Assembly: GCA_015039315.1 (NCBI GenBank) | Contig: WIDE01000124.1 | Coordinates: 36,514 to 94,517 of the forward strand | DNA from: Clavulina sp. PMI_390 | Taxonomy: Eukaryota > Basidiomycota > Agaricomycetes > Cantharellales > Hydnaceae | Direction: 5' to 3' | DNA: 58,004 nt | Shown: piece after piece, positions 45,901 through 56,741 of the stretch | How the letters are laid out: each line of letters opens with the position of its first letter | Position numbering within the stretch: the first letter of the stretch is position 1 | The notes under the pieces: model-generated | Told to the model about the DNA's origin: nothing | The model's database searches: none | The model's input: the letters and a program-made list of their open reading frames with translations, nothing else | Made by a program: the position numbers and the translations under genes

Positions 45901-48900
45901 GTCTAGTCTGCTACCTCTGGATACCCGGGTTCTCCAGGCTCCTCACACCATCCCCAACATAGCTCTATACCTCACGGTAGACGATCCCCAATTTGCTATG
46001 TTCGTGATCCAGACGTTACGGTCATTGAATGATCACCCCAATTTCCCATGGACAGGCCCTCTAGACCCCCTCGTTGCCGCGATTGATAGCTCGCCACATC
46101 GAGATCGGATCATTAGCGCATGTGTTGGCTGGCTCGGCGCCGATGCTGCCGAGGTTTCCGACGATATGGCCGTCGCTGGCACAAATGATGGCGACCATAT
46201 TGCTAGCGATGTTTCCATTGGCGATGTGCGTCAAACGTTAGTTGACTTTATGGTTTATAGCACTCGACTTACTGTACGCGGATACAACTTTGCCCACCTT
46301 CTCCTCGGATTCCGATATGGGACTCGAGGCGAACTCACACTCGATGGCACATCATCTCCAGCCTGCCTTGATTCAATCACGTCGCTTTTAAATCGTGGGC
46401 TCGAAAACATCCCGACCATTGAGGATCCTCTTTTCCTACAAACTCATCCCTTCCTAGCGGAGAGATGTTTGCAACTTATCCACAACCTTTGTGTTCACCC
46501 TATGTCAGCTACAGTAGCTGAGCGCTCCCTACGGTCCAGAGACCAGCTATTCATGCGACAGCTGCACGCTCTTCCGGTTCGTATCCCTCGAATTGTTGAC
46601 CCACATAGCGGGCGAGTATCTTCTGTGGATGGGATGTCGGTGGAAACAACTGCGGCGGCTTTCGCTTCCGCACTCCGTATCCAATCCATTATTCTAAACT
46701 GTCTTGCTCTGGAGGTACGAGTGCTCAACGAGACTCGCCAACATTCTCGGTTGGAAACCCTCATCGACAATCTGTTCGGCGCTTCACAAACGGGTGGTTT
46801 GCAAGAAGATGAGGCGCATATTCCTGGACAGTCTCTTACGAGAATACTGCACCTTCTGGACTCGTTCCTGTTGGAGTGGCATGATCCTACCGAGATCACT
46901 CCAACAACGCTTCGCCTTTTCGCAGGCATTGATTGGGAGGCTGCTCAACAATCTGATGACCATGGCTGCATCATATATGATCAGCATGCGCTTATTGCAA
47001 TATTGCGAGAGGCGAGGATCGGATTACAACGGGACGGGACACTTTCGAGCGTTGGAGCTGAGCACGATCTCCGTCTGGAAACCAGCTTCGTCATGAAGAC
47101 GGCTGCGCGAGAGAATGATCTCCGCGAGATCGCATTCGCCAAGAGTAGTGGACTAGCTGCGTGGTCGTCCCTTTTGGAAGTCTTGCTTACCAACGGCTTT
47201 CTTTCCATTCGCGCTGACCGCCGAGAAGCTATCCTTCATGATCTATTATCCGCGCTACCTCAACACCTTGGATCTGCGCTTCCTCACACAACTTCCCTTC
47301 TCTCCTCCACATTGCTTCTTCTCGCCACGAAGCTACGTGAGGCCTTGTTGGAGCAGACTCTGGCTACCCACTCCACACTGGCAATGGTACCTGCCGAGCG
47401 ACTTTACGCCCATCTGAAGAACATCTTGGAATGTACACTCCAACAAGGCACAACTGAACGAACTCGTGGTAACTTGTATGCCGCCCTCATCAAGTACCTT
47501 CAGATCGTCCAAGATGTGGATCACTTCAAAGTTGAGGTTGCTCCTCGAGATTTGGGCTCCTCTGAGGGAGATCTACCTCTGGTGGATCATCCAAATCTTA
47601 CGCCTTTCCATATTGGGACGCTGAAAATTGTCAATGTGGTCGCAGACAAATTCGTACCCATGGTATGCCGAGACGCTATTGATGGCAGCGAGATTTGGAG
47701 GACAGTGGCATATGCTCTATTAGGCTCACTCATTCGGCTTGGGAAACAAGAAAAATCCCAAAAAGTTCTTGGGGCGATCGTTAAGGGTGGTTTTCTACAA
47801 ACAATCGTCGCATCCCTGAAAGAGAGCAGCCGGGATCTTGCGCGCCTCCTTCAGAACGATGAAGGTGAGCCCATCCGCAGCATTTATTCAAGTACAACAA
47901 CTGACGCGGTTCTTCCAGGTTCGCTGAATGCCCTGTATGTGTTTGAGGCGAAAATGACGATGCTGCTTCGACTCGCCGAGTATAAAGTGGGAGCGGAGCG
48001 CCTGATCGAATCCCGCGTCTTTACTCCCCTTTTATCTTTTGAGATTCTAGAATCCGCACCCCCACTGATAGGAGCCAATACCAGTGAGCGTCTCCTGTCC
48101 TATAGACTTTGCTCTCCAAACATTGACTTTCCAAAAGCGCCTACTGGGTTCATTCCTACGACACTGGAGCGTTATTTCCAAATTATCATACCCGCACTTC
48201 AACTATCGATTGCCTGTCTATCAGCCGGTGGCGCTTCCAAGTCAGCCGTTGCTCGCTTGGTGGGTTGCAGCCTAGTAGTTTCCGTTTTACCTCTAACAAC
48301 TAATTTCTCCCTCTCAAGGCTTCTGATTTCCTTATTGCCCATCGCGAAACATTTGCTACTTTCTTGACGGAGCAGCCCTCAACATCCAACGCCTCAGTCT
48401 TCAGGTTAATCCAGATGGTCCTTGCCCTGGCTTCGTTTGCTTACCCAGAGTTCAAGGTTGTTCATCTTCCCTCTCTCATTTGCTGGCAATTATCTAACTC
48501 GTTACCAGAATACTGCCCATCACAAGTCGTTTCACACTGCAATCTTATCATTTGCCTCCAAATGTCTCGCTGAGGCATCGAGTCAGCTGGTCTCCCAGGA
48601 CCCAACAAGGATTCTCGGGCCAGTAGTGCGATGGCTATCGATATATCTCATTGTATCTGCTGAACTCTCAGGTACGAACGTGGTCCTCTACCCAGTCCCA
48701 ATCCAACTGATTGCTTCTCATTTAGATGAGTTCCATCCTGTGCTCTCACCAGATATGCGTGAAGGTGGGAGACCATTAACTCAAACTAAGCTTGATCTGA
48801 AGGGTGAATGTGACTGATAGTGTCTCTAGGAGCATCGAGGATGCCCACTTTCCGAGACGTTGTGTCAGCTGTGCAGTCACAAGGCCAACAACTGCAGATG

Positions 48901-49602
48901 TTGGTAAACCTTGCTGATGATCTGAAACAAAGGGAAGCCAATATCGAAAGGCTACCGATCGAAGATGTCGAACAGGTAACAGCTTCGTTGGGTCGGGCTG
49001 AGTGATGGAGTACTGATGGAATCTGCGCCGACAGGTGCTAAAAGATGCAGAACTTCAGGTACCGAATCTTGATACCTGGACACTTCCGCAGAAGCGAATG
49101 GCCGCTGCTCACACTGTCAGACGCCACTTGAAGCGGCAAATTGAGGAAGTTGCTGAACAACTTTGTAAGTACTCCCCAGCTTCCTTATTCGAGCCAAGCT
49201 GAGTCTATACCATTGGCATCACATATCAGGCGAAGTTGAGACGCTGCTCTACTTGCTAACATCTCATCTCGAGGAAATGCTTGATCGAGGAAACAACAAA
49301 CACCGGACGTGGGCACTTTTCAGTGCCTCGTCCAACGACCATTCTGCGGATCGGATGCAAGGACAACTTCGAGAGATGATACGACCATTGGTGCTTCCAA
49401 CTTTGAATGCACTTGATATGATGGGTGTAAGTGGTTGTTTCGCGTTGGTCTCTCGCACGACTGTAATTAATTAATCATCCTATATTCATAGGGAGAGCTA
49501 GAAGTGTTTGCCTCGAGGCGCAGTTTCCTACGCATGACGTCAAAACGGCTCCGTGACTTACTCATATTTGATGGAGACTGGGAAGTGATTGACCAGCGTT
49601 GA
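42960..49602 (+). CDS. NUP192: Nuclear pore inner-ring scaffold nucleoporin Nup192/Nup205
   Basis: Very large alpha-solenoid nucleoporin, about 2,000 residues, of the inner ring with Nup93/Nic96 and Nup53. The start MNHFSKTLLPILKEAG is followed by FLDLAPPSINERREVESG, then intron 43132-43208 and VTLFSTNFKQGVLSLSNALH, matching the conserved N-terminal block of the family. Later blocks include YVDFVVERVFVKLFTREYIF, EEQWQLMDRCLCFMEKSL, LKSILAQREVCQNMLYV, LNCLALEVRVLNETRQHSRL and FHIGTLKIVNVVADKFVPMV. The end is RLRDLLIFDGDWEVIDQR-stop. The long apparent ORF (43175-48367) includes at least three real introns that are multiples of three without stops (43614-43673, 47865-47918, 48084-48137). After 48257 the gene continues through several short exons. 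The start is the first ATG in frame; an upstream exon is possible. Confidence 0.92.
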
Positions 49603-49649
49603 GCCGGAGTTGGTGTAATGGAACGAATATTGATATGAAATTGTGTTTA

Positions 49650-50544
49650 TTAAAATGGAAGTACACTGCCTGCCCCCCTTAGCGCCATTTGGCCGCCAAA
49701 CCGAAGCGTCTGCCACCCACCAGGGAAGTAGGCAGCGATGTAAGATATCAGGGCCAGAATCTGAACAATGCAAAAAACAAGGCTTCCTAAGTACGATTTT
49801 TGCTAATACGAGTAGAAGAATGGATGATTAATCACAGCGATGCAAAGATAGAGCATCAAAGGCAATGGGAAACATACCACAAGTGAAAAGTAGAGCGTCC
49901 CAGCTAGTGAGGAAACATAGGCAGCAGAGAACGGCAGCCTTTGAGGAGAGAGTAGATGCTTGAGGTGATTGATAGGCCCTGATAATACAGCAAATCTGAT
50001 ACGGAGCACCAAGGGTTTGAATACATGACATAGTGCCATTTGAGAGTAACATCGAATCCCCTTACCCGAACATCACAAGGAGGCTTCCCAGACTGGACAC
50101 AGAAGAGCTCAGATAAAGGGAGAGAGAATATATAGAAGCTTATAGACGTGCCTGAACGCGAGAGCGAACTTTCCAGGCCTCAAGGCAAGGAGAGGCAGAG
50201 TAAAGAAAGCGACCATGAAGCAAACTGCGGAGCCAAGCAAGCATGCGCCGAAACCGAGCAAACTAGAGCACAAGATCGTCAAGAAGTTGGCGGGTGGCAT
50301 GGCAGTAAGCGGAGGCATACCGTTCCCATCTACTCAGAGCGAAATACGCCTCCTCCTCATTAGAGCGTTCATTCGACCTGAGAGGAACATAGGCGCTTGT
50401 GGACTGGTATATGCGAGAGAAGAACGAAGGTTCAGCCGTAGGATTAGCGCCAGTTGCAGGATTTTGCGCTGGAGATGGGTCGTTTGCTGAAGACCATCTG
50501 AATTGAGAGAGTGCCGAGCGAAAGGCCTGCTCGTTGCCACTCAT
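49650..50544 (-). CDS. SFT2: Sft2-like vesicle transport protein
   Basis: Small tetraspanning Golgi membrane protein implicated in fusion of endosome-derived vesicles with the Golgi. The start MSGNEQAFRSALSQFRWSS precedes a cytosolic N-terminus. Four membrane segments follow: LLGFGACLLGSAVCFMVAFF, LAFSLGSLLVMFGFAV, AAYVSSLAGTLYFSLV and a last one in SLVFCIVQILALISYIAAYF. It ends PGGWQTLRFGGQ, the family-typical PGG-x-GL region, and a short tail to TAA (49650-49652). Five exons; intron 50093-50151 is GC-AG (donor TTCAG/GCACGT), required to form AFSLGSLLVMFG. Its stop lies only 47 bp from the NUP192 stop, so their 3' UTRs almost certainly overlap. Confidence 0.9.
50093..50151 (-). other. GC-AG intron in SFT2
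   Basis: 59-nt intron beginning GCACGT and ending GTGTCCAG on the minus strand. The join restores the conserved SLGSLLVMFG block, while the nearby GT gives no in-frame product. Confidence 0.75.
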
Positions 50545-52901
50545 GTTGGGAGTCGGGATAGAGTGACAGTCACGCCCTGGGGTTCCACAATCGCAGCCTT
50601 TCAACTCGGTTCCAATAAGCGGCGTAAGCCCAGCCAGAGATCAGGCAAACCTCCCTTCTCACCCTATGCTATAAACCTTGGGAGCTTTGTTCGCCAAACC
50701 CCCCAAGCGAGCTTTAGAGCGCACTAGCCCGAAAGAGTCAGATCATTTCTCACTGAAGCTTTTTAAGCACCATCTTCGAGCTGATGAGATAATTCATTCT
50801 AAAAAATGACGACCGAGGATGGCGGCTACAAGCCTTCATGACAAACCAACCCTGCGAACAGAAACCCCCCTGAATACACCCCTTATACTTAATTTTGTAT
50901 GCATAAACATACAACGATAGTTAGAAATGAATATAAATATAGCGACGGGTGTTTCTGTCTTGAAGAGGCCAGCCTCAAACATAAGGCTTCTCTTCCTTTG
51001 ACTCCAAATCCTCATCTGTTAAACTATCCGAACCTTGCACGCACCTTCAGCGAGGATATCTGTCGCCATTCGCGAGAGTACCCCACCAAGCACAACAATG
51101 TCCATCCCCGTGGAGAATGACCGTTTTGAACCGATTTGAGCACTAAAACCGAATTGCTGCTTACCATTAGATCAACATAAGTACAATGCTCGCTCCACCT
51201 GCCAGGAATTTCTTGTGATTTTTCGCCAAATAGCTGGCTCCAATTGTCTGGCACTCCAATCAGACGTCTGCGATCATTGGTTTGTGTAGTTGCATGACGT
51301 CGGAACCATCACGTAATGACTCTTGCAAGGACTCGACGGTCACGACAGGTCTCATTTCACTCAACTTTGATGCTTTCTCTATATGTCTCAGATATTTTCA
51401 GGGGCGGGTAACTCGTTCCCTGTCTCGATGCGCGGTATAAAGCCATAATATAAGTAGTGCAGGAGGATCTTTCCTATTTCTTCAGTGATTCACAACGGTT
51501 TGGTCCACAGTGCTCGAACCAGGTTCAGCGAGGTTTGAGAGGTTCGGCCTCTGAGCGAACCTTTAACCCAACCTCTAGGCCCAGTTCGATTCTAGCGGTT
51601 CGATTCGGGTTCGTTTCGCGGTTCTGAACCAGACCGTGGCAGCACTTTAATGACGTATATTGGATAAGAGAGTTTCGGTGGACAAATTCGTATGGCGACT
51701 GGTCATCTTTGGTTGTAGGAAATGGTATTTGAGTATAGCGAGTCTCTGCACCATCTTGCGGCCTGGAAGGTATTGAATACATACTCAGCGCATGTCTATA
51801 AGAAAAAATCGCACCCCACTCGGTTTTGCATCAGCTGAAGAATAACGGGTTCAAGATTTCCAGTCATGGGATGAGTCTATGCTACATAGATAACTAGATC
51901 GTTCCTTAGCACAAGTGGTCATAATCACGGCTACATTGAGCAGCATCACTTGTCATCTCTTACGGAGCATCAATCTACCGTGAAGGAAGTCCAAACGTCG
52001 GCCCATTACACATCAACATGACGATCATATCACTTAAAACAGCACAGCAAGGGATAGAATTGACCCAAAAGACCCCCTATCGCACCGCGTTAATTTCCCC
52101 CTCAAATCTTAGTGGATTACTCCGTGAATATCCGGCTATATTCCAAGAGAGCAAGCAGTGATACGAGACGCTATTTCAGCCTCAATTTAGGAGTGGGCTC
52201 TCGAAAATTGTGTACCACGAGTAGATCATCTCAAACCTCCGCATTCTGTTTCTGTACCGTCCACGAACGGACTTATATCAGCTAGCGGCCCACCACAGTA
52301 CGTCAGGTCTGCGGCAACTGAACGACTGCTTTGTAGATCTTATCAGAGTTTCGCTATGCAGCCTGAAGTGTACCATACTGCAGCATCGAAGCATTGAAAG
52401 GTGACAAAGAGTTTTCCCTCGAGAGAGGAATCAGAGGTGCCGTCAAGCACGAAGAGCGTGAGGCTAGCTGGGTAGTAAGGGTTAGGATGCTCGTCACAGA
52501 CGAATTAGGTCCGTTTGAAGTTTGGATATTGGGAATGGAGGAGTCGATGCACAGGCTAAAATCTGCATCGGCTTAGATGTGGTTTGGATACTGACACCTC
52601 CCCACAACGGATGGTTCTAGTCAACCTTTGCTGTTGCGACACGAGATGGACACGGGCATCGGCATCAATGCGGCTTCTGAGAGAGCCCCTAGGAAGCACG
52701 ATTATTGGAAAATGATTGACGTGTCGAGTCAGCGCGGACTGGGCGCCAAAGATTGGGAACATGAGTCGAATTGTGGGAGCGTTCATTGGCAGTCCGCATC
52801 GGCTCACATAAGGCTCACGTGATTCCTATTTTCCTCCCTCCTCCCCTTCTTGCTTGTGCTCGCCTTTCCTCACCTTATCCTTCCACGAATCTCTTTCCAT
52901 C
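50545..52901. other. 2.4-kb gene-poor region between SFT2 and eIF5A
   Basis: No ORF with splice support or recognisable motif. It holds a 138-bp GGTTC/GAACC-rich repeat unit (51509-51646). The last 80 bases are a C/T-rich promoter tract (CCTCCCTCCTCCCCTTCTT) of eIF5A. Confidence 0.55.
51509..51646. repeat. Short element rich in GGTTC/GAACC inverted words, AGTGCT...AGCACT ends
   Basis: The unit starts AGTGCT and ends AGCACT. It is packed with GGTTC and GAACC words in both orientations, including the hairpin AGGTTCG...CGAACCT near 51540-51562. No convincing flanking duplication is seen, so a MITE origin is only possible. It lacks tRNA structure. Confidence 0.45.
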
Positions 52902-53755
52902 ATGTCTGACGACGAGTCCCACAACCAAACCTTCGAATCGGCTAGCGCTGGCGCTTCGGCGACCTACCCCATGCAGTGCTCTGCTCTCCGTAAGAAGTTA
53001 GTATTCTTCACAAACGTCAATCCGAGGGGGGGTTCTTTTTTCTTTCTGAATCTGACCCCGATCCTTTTGCCTTGCACGAAATTGTATCTCTGCGCCCTTG
53101 CTGCCTTTCAGCGGTCATGTTGTGATCAAGAGCCGCCCCTGCAAGATCGTCGACATGTCGACCTCCAAGACTGGCAAGCACGGTCACGCCAAGGTTCATT
53201 TGGTCGCGATCGATGTAAGTATTTTTTCTGATCAATCACTGACGAGTCGCTCCTAACCTGTTCCATCCCGCCGATCTCCCTAGATCTTCACTGGCAAGAA
53301 GCTCGTTAGTCATAGTTCCATTTACACACAGCCCCATCTCTCTGACCCGAATCGGGTTTACAGGAAGATATTTGCCCCTCTACCCACAACATGGATGTCC
53401 CTCACGTCACCCGCAATGAATACACCCTCGTGCGCCCACTTTATCTGGCCTTGATCATCATATCACTATATTTCACTAATTTATGGTGATAGGTCAACAT
53501 CGATGATGGTTTCCTCAACCTCATGACTCAGGATGGCACCGCCAAGGACGACGTCAAAGTTCCCGAGGGTGACCTTGGCAAGCAGATCGAGGCTGACTTT
53601 GAGGAAGGAAAAGAACTTATTGTCACTGTGGTGTCTTCGATGGGTGAAGAGATGGCTCTTGGCTGCAAGGTATGCACAGCATTCTTCATTCGTTCAATTT
53701 GATGTTTAGCTCACCGTGCTCTCGTATGTAGGAAGCTCCAAAGGGTTCTTCTTAG
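52902..53755 (+). CDS. eIF5A: Translation elongation/initiation factor eIF5A
   Basis: Binds stalled ribosomes and promotes peptide-bond formation at proline-rich stretches; needs hypusine modification. About 160 residues from six exons: [37 protein letters not shown], then the hypusine loop [12 protein letters not shown] (modified Lys about 54), a very short exon for [27 protein letters not shown] and the OB-fold part [20 protein letters not shown]. It ends GCKEAPKGSS-stop. The first intron is about 115 nt, longer than its neighbours. The upstream C/T-rich tract agrees with high expression. No defect is visible. Confidence 0.97.
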
Positions 53756-54697
53756 ACCATTGACTCTCTGCTTTCGACATCATCTACATCTCCTGCCTAC
53801 TCTCCGTCGTTCGATCATTGTGTTCTGTACCTGCTCTATTACCATCATCATCTTCTCATGCTGCGTTTTGTTGTCCAGGGAGCTGTCACTTTCCATCCTC
53901 TTCGCAAGCTCTTGCAAGCCTGTACAAAACAAAAGAAATGTTTCTTGCCATGTGGGATAATAATACATTCAATGGTTCTCGATAGAACAATCGAGGCTTT
54001 GAAAACAATATTACTATTAGGCGCTAGTAATCGACAGTTGCTTGACTGCAATGTATAATGGATATGTGAAGAGGTGGTGAGTATAGTACTGGCAGGAGGT
54101 GGGTGTTAGATGGGGAATGTCTGGGCATCGGTAGTGAAATGTTTGAGAACCACGACTGTATAAGAGCGGGTTCGGTGGAACTGAAGGCATCTGAGATAGC
54201 CTGAGTATAAGAACATTATCGTGGACGAAGATCAGAGTAGGCACCTTTCGGAATCAAAAGGCACCTGCCCCGTCACATCAGTGTTGGATACGAGACCGTC
54301 CAATAGCTTGGCTATTCGCATTGCATCAAGCTCCTGCAGTTCACCAGCGCCTGTTTAGTCAGGAATGCGATGGTCAATCAATAGAGCTCAAAAAGTGCAT
54401 GTGGTGTTTGGCGATTGCGACGAACAGGCGATGCATAATGAGAGTTCGTCGAGGAGCATAATACCCAACTGTGACGGGTTTTCGGTCATCCTGAAAGGAC
54501 ACAGTTAATGCCTGGATACAGGAGAAAAGCCTTTGAGATTTTACGAGCGTTGGAGGACATCGTCCATTACTGGGGAGGGAATGAATGAGAGTGAGAGCAG
54601 CAGTGGCGGTGGCGCGCGACGCTCCCGGCGCTTAAGCTGGCACCTCACAACCACCCTCACTCCCTGATCAACTTGTAAGAACTATCAATCCTGAACG
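53756..54697. other. Intergenic, eIF5A to LIM gene
   Basis: 942 bp covering the eIF5A 3' UTR (C/T-rich at first) and the LIM promoter. No gene or RNA recognised. Confidence 0.5.
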
Positions 54698-56288
54698 ATG
54701 CAAAGCCGACGGGATATCTGCCCACGATGCTCAAAGGCTGTCTATGCTGCCGAGATGGTGCATACAAATCCCAGATCGCCCCAGCAGTCCATCGCTTGAG
54801 CTTACTATTGTCCGATCTAGGTTCTGGGACCTGAACGCAAGGTACCCCCACGCGCTTTTCATTATGCAATGCACTCCTCCGGGCACTGATACGCAATTCT
54901 TGACCGGATAAGAGCTACCATAAAGTAAGTCTCCAACCTAATTGAGCAGATTTGAGGAGGAGAGGCCTCCACCACTCCTACTTGGCCCCTGTTGACCACG
55001 TCCTTTGGTCCCTGCGTAGTTGTGCTTATCGTGCACGTCGTGTCGATCACGACTTGCTCCGGGGTCTTTTCAGGAGCATGACGGTGAAGTGAGTCATTCC
55101 AGCACGTGTGATACGGATAGGGGAGAGGCGAGAAGAGAATGGGCGATCTTACGTTGTGTGGTTGCCTGCACGCTAACACGAGGTTGATGAACAGCCATAT
55201 TGTCGAAACTGTCATCGGCGGCTGTTTGCCCCGCGGGACCTCCGGTCGGCCAACCTGCCGTCGACGGACAAGGCAACCTCGGTCGATGACCCTGCAGTGG
55301 GTGTTGTGAGCTCGCCGCCCAAGGCCGCTAGGGTGACAACACGCGCTCCGGAAGGAGAAGCGGATTTGACACCTCGAGAATCTGACAATAATAACCCAGT
55401 AGCAGGACGAAGAGCGACGATCACGGCAAAAGAAGATGAGGATTCAGAAGAAGGAAAGGAGGCAATCAATCCGAGCAACGTTGACACCACTGGAGTCCTG
55501 AGCCGTTCGGCTGGACCCAGCACGAATGTGATCAGCCCCATGATAACCGGCAGCCCGCTCAGTAGTCCATCCGGACCTCGTCGATCATTTGGTGGTGTGC
55601 GGGTGGAATGCCCTCGATGCAAGAAAGCTGTCTACCAGGCGGAGCAGGTGCGTGCGTGATTCATTATCGTTCCATGGGGGATCATGGCTCCTCGAGTGTG
55701 GGGAATCGAATGCACCACCCAGTTCGCGAAATGAATGCGGATACTGACTGAATAGACATGTGCTTCTTTTGGTTAATAATGCACATCAACCGCGATATAA
55801 TTTTTGTGGAATGGATGGGACTCGGAGCCAGGTTCTCGCTGTCGGCAAGAAATGGGTACGTATATATAATACACTCTTTGCTCCATATCTCCCGTCCCTC
55901 CGTGGCCGGTCGAGCGGAATTGGGTCTGTGGAACTGATGATATTTGTATCTCGCTTATAGCACCGAGCTTGCTTGCAGTGCATTGAATGTGGGAAACGGC
56001 TGGATACGCACAACCTGAGCGACAAGGATGGGGAGCCGTACTGTCGGTCATGCTATGCAAAGGTGAGTCGCGAGTCGCGCGTGGGGGCCTTTGGATCATT
56101 TATCCGGGGTGCAGTTTGCTGGTTTGCGGATCGTGCGCGCATGTTTGAATGGGGCCTTATATTGATTGGGTGATTGACCGGCGGCGGGCACTGAATTCCC
56201 GTTCCCGTTTTTCTCTACTCTGTTCTGTGCACAGAATCACGGACCGGCTGGCGCAGGCTATGCATTGCTGGGCAAGGCAGGGGGATGA
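54698..56288 (+). CDS. Two-LIM-domain protein (CRP/cysteine-rich type)
   Basis: Eight exons (54698-54757, 54821-54841, 54913-54924, 55020-55088, 55195-55647, 55832-55855, 55961-56062, 56235-56288), every one a multiple of three with phase-0 introns, giving 264 residues. LIM1: ICPRCSKAVYAAEM, VLGPERK, SYHK (12-nt microexon), LCLSCTSCRSRLAPGSFQ, EHDGE, PYCRNCHRRLFAPRDLRSA; the pattern C-x2-C...H-x2-C-x2-C-x2-C...C-x2-C/H is complete. A Ser/Pro-rich linker follows. LIM2: VECPRCKKAVYQAEQ, VLAVGKKW, HRACLQCIECGKRLD, THNLSDKDGEPYCRSCYAK, ending NHGPAGAGYALLGKAGG-stop, the usual CRP-like tail. Such proteins are adaptors for actin or transcription factors; the partner here is unknown. The start is the ATG 18 nt before CPRC. 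Confidence 0.88.
54913..54924 (+). other. 12-nt microexon of the LIM gene
   Basis: AGCTACCATAAA (Ser-Tyr-His-Lys) between GGATAAG and GTAAGT. It supplies the His ligand of LIM1 at the right distance from LCLSCTSC, so a LIM1 without it would lack a zinc ligand. Confidence 0.8.
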
Positions 56289-56741
56289 TCAGGCGAACGG
56301 CAGGGGAGGGAGGGGGAAAGGTTGTTGGATTGACAAGGAGGAAAAAAAATTGATGTAAATGGAAGAAGAGGGAAGGACATGCATATGTACCTATAACTAG
56401 TAAAGACTTTGGAGTGGCTGGCTGAGCAAGAGCGAAGTGAACAGCGAAATGATAGGGATTCGAAACAAGCGCCGGGGGAATCGCGGTTGCTGATTGGATG
56501 GGAGTTTATCACATTCAGTCGGCGAGGGTCCGACTGTATAACCCCCCAATCGAATCGAATCGAAGAGCGCAATAGCATTGCAAGCGGAAGCAGGGTCAGG
56601 GTTCGTTTGCTCTGGGTCCCATTGCCAACCACCAACACCGACCACGACTGCGTCTACCCGACCAGTTTTGCTTCTGCGTCTGTTGCTCCTATTCCAGCTG
56701 TTTTTTCACGACTTCGCCCACGACGTTTGCTCCGCTAGTGC
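56289..56741. other. Intergenic, LIM gene to areA-GATA-like gene
   Basis: 453 bp with G/A-rich and C/T-rich blocks, presumed 3' UTR and promoter. Nothing else seen. Confidence 0.5.

Noticed and set aside
43175..48367. Single uninterrupted 1,730-codon exon of NUP192
   Set aside because: It contains at least three short introns that happen to be multiples of three, and its last codons run into another intron.
51580..51640. tRNA candidate from GGTTCGATTC
   Set aside because: No acceptor stem, anticodon arm or D-loop around it; the word is part of a repeated GGTTC/GAACC block.
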